NCBI GenBank assembly: GCA_016711605.1
Contig: JADJSS010000009.1
Span: 103,547 to 167,546 of the forward strand
Direction: 5' to 3'
Source: Saprospirales bacterium
GTDB lineage: Bacteria; Bacteroidota; Bacteroidia; Chitinophagales; JADIYW01
Length of the DNA: 64,000 bases
A program made the position numbers and the translations under genes. A model generated the notes under the pieces. The model saw nothing but the letters and a program-made list of their open reading frames with translations, had not been told where the DNA came from and did not search any database. Below, one piece after another: positions 63,234 to 64,000 of this stretch (its first letter is position 1; each line of letters opens with the position of its first letter).

Positions 63234-63430
63234 AGCATCAAGAAGACTACGTGAAGCGTCAAAAAGTATCTGTGAAGTATCCAGAAGCTAGCTTGAAACG
63301 TCAAGAAGTCAACATGAAGCACGCGTGAAGTGTCAAGAAGCAGTGCTGAAGACCAGAAGCAAGCTGAAGCGTCGGGAAGCAAGCGTGAAGTGTCGGGAAG
63401 CAAGCGTGAAGTGTCGGGAAGACTCTGTGA
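63234..63430 (+). repeat. 21-bp tandem repeat array (10 units)
   Basis: The array is built from eight 21-bp units of the form AGYGTCRRGAAGnnnnnnTGA plus two shortened units of 11 and 18 bp. Unit starts are at 63234, 63255, 63276, 63297, 63318 (11 bp), 63329, 63350 (18 bp), 63368, 63389 and 63410. The last three are nearly identical. There is no spacer, so it is not CRISPR. One frame reads a heptad-like REASVKC repeat for about 37 codons, but it has no upstream start outside the array. Confidence 0.85.
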
Positions 63431-63730
63431 AGTGCTTCAACACTGCTTTTTGGTGCCTCTTTGGCGTATTTTTGTTAAAAAACGACAATTTGACAGAGTT
63501 GAGTGAATTTTCTGATGCAGATTTCTATCCATATTTAAAACACGGACAGAGTGCTGAAAAATAGTTTACAACTTTCATTCACTACGACGGCAAAAGGTGT
63601 AAACTAATTTAAACATGCGCAAAACGAATAATTTTCTAAAACAATTATTTAAAATACGCAATGCGCAAAACGGATAATTATTTTGCTTAATGCACTATAT
63701 ATCAATGAATAAAAATAGTTTTATTAAATA
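63431..63730. other. Gene-free stretch with direct repeats and a hairpin
   Basis: No convincing gene lies here. AGTTTACA.CTTT and AAAG.TGTAAACT (63563-63605) form a 12-bp inverted repeat with one mismatch. GCGCAAAACGAATAATT and GCGCAAAACGGATAATT (about 63617 and 63663) are near-identical direct repeats, and ATACGCAATGCGC before the second resembles sequence at 25131-25149 upstream of adk. A 79-codon open frame running out of the tandem array is not supported as a gene. Confidence 0.5.
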
Positions 63731-63732
63731 TT

Positions 63733-63763
63733 TGGTTAATCCATTGAGTTGCGTATATTTGAG
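63733..63763 (+). promoter_or_regulatory. Strong orphan promoter facing the right window edge
   Basis: TTTG at 63733-63736, a 19-nt spacer and TATATTTG at 63756-63763 match the Bacteroidota promoter consensus exactly. Transcription would start near 63769. No open reading frame follows within the remaining 230 bp. Confidence 0.65.
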
Positions 63764-63768
63764 AGTTG

Positions 63769-64000
63769 GCTGTCATGGTTGGACTTTTACATAAAATCAA
63801 TCTTACTTAAATTACGATGGTCTTTGACGATTCGTTGACAGAAATTTCGAATTCGCTTCTTTCCTATTTTACTGTATAGTCTGTTCGTCAAAAATGCGTG
63901 AAATTATCGCGAAACAATGTCGATGGAATTTTGGTAAGTGCTTTTTTACTTTTCAAACTGTTACAAAAAATCTTATCGGTTTCGAAATCGTTCGATTTTT
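63769..64000 (+). ncRNA. Possible structured RNA or long leader, truncated by window end
   Basis: The DNA downstream of the orphan promoter has no protein reading frame. It contains CTGTCA (about 63771) and TGACAG (about 63836) that can pair, the string GGTCTTTGACG at about 63820, which loosely resembles a boxA antitermination site, and a hairpin at the very end. There AAAAATC and GATTTTT enclose a CGGTTTCGAAATCG near-palindrome (63966-64000). It could be the leader of an rRNA operon or of another long-leader gene, or a small RNA. I cannot choose between these. Confidence 0.3.

Noticed and set aside
63234..63430. Possible CRISPR array
   Set aside because: The units are contiguous 21-bp repeats with no unique spacers of 25-45 bp, and no cas genes are present.
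63325..63564. 79-codon open frame leaving the tandem-repeat array
   Set aside because: Its start lies inside the repeat, the first half is only the repeat translated, and the second half has no recognisable domain or leader. It is more likely chance reading through a 21-bp repeat.

Overview
The window is AT-rich bacterial chromosome from a member of the Bacteroidota. The evidence is gldD and gldE gliding genes, a type IX secretion sorting domain on a PhoD-like phosphatase, a CarboxypepD_reg-like TonB-dependent receptor, a 29-residue bL38-type ribosomal protein, DUF3667 and 2TM-domain proteins, and promoters of the TTTG / TAnnTTTG type. Shine-Dalgarno sequences are rare and leaders are A-rich. 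I cannot place it more finely than Bacteroidota; the mix would suit a Chitinophagales- or Saprospirales-like lineage. No tRNA, rRNA, CRISPR array or transposase gene is visible.

Layout. 1-4.9 kb: MsbA-like exporter divergent from an rbfA / membrane protein / LolE-like permease operon. 4.9-11.6 kb: galE and rfbA for sugar nucleotides, a PhoB/PhoR-like two-component pair, a low-molecular-weight phosphatase, an FKBP isomerase and dnaN. 11.7-21.5 kb: glycosyltransferase, exported helical protein, hydrolase, PhoD-like phosphatase, and a TonB receptor with a partner lipoprotein. 21.7-27.5 kb: AddB-like nuclease, 2TM protein, adk, obgE (frameshifted) and a DUF1287 gene (frameshifted). 27.6-32.5 kb: a MopE-like repeat protein, a frameshifted lipoprotein and a large exported helical-repeat protein. 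32.6-43.6 kb: sterol-desaturase-type hydroxylase, ORF6N protein, ATP-grasp enzyme, exported caspase-fold protein, methylmalonyl-CoA epimerase, lipocalin, cysteine desulfurase (frameshifted), S4 protein, tatA and gatA. 43.8-55.9 kb: flippase, DUF3667, aminotransferase, then a HU / TPR / bL38 / RNase G operon and an rlmF / mutY / ssb / gldE (frameshifted) / gldD run. 55.9-64 kb: LytS/LytTR pair, two small LTxxQ-like exported proteins, a lipoprotein, a second hydroxylase, recG, a 21-bp tandem-repeat array and an orphan promoter facing the window edge.

Three cross-cutting observations stand out. First, a conserved leader of about 75 bp, with an AATATCCAT/ATGGATATT stem and a TTCCGAA..TTCGGAA palindrome, sits in the same orientation just upstream of the start codons of galE and the FKBP gene, with diverged versions before rfbA and mutY. 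It is the best candidate here for an undescribed cis-regulatory or mobile leader family. Second, five genes are each broken by what looks like the loss of one A from a run of A's. Since obgE is among them, base-calling error is the likeliest cause. Third, palindromic repeats (REP/MITE-like) occur between convergent genes, and one appears to have entered the AddB-like coding sequence in frame.

The gene content is mostly housekeeping: envelope building, translation, DNA repair and protein export. Candidate accessory pieces are the receptor / lipoprotein / phosphatase group, the MopE-like cluster and the exported caspase-fold protein.
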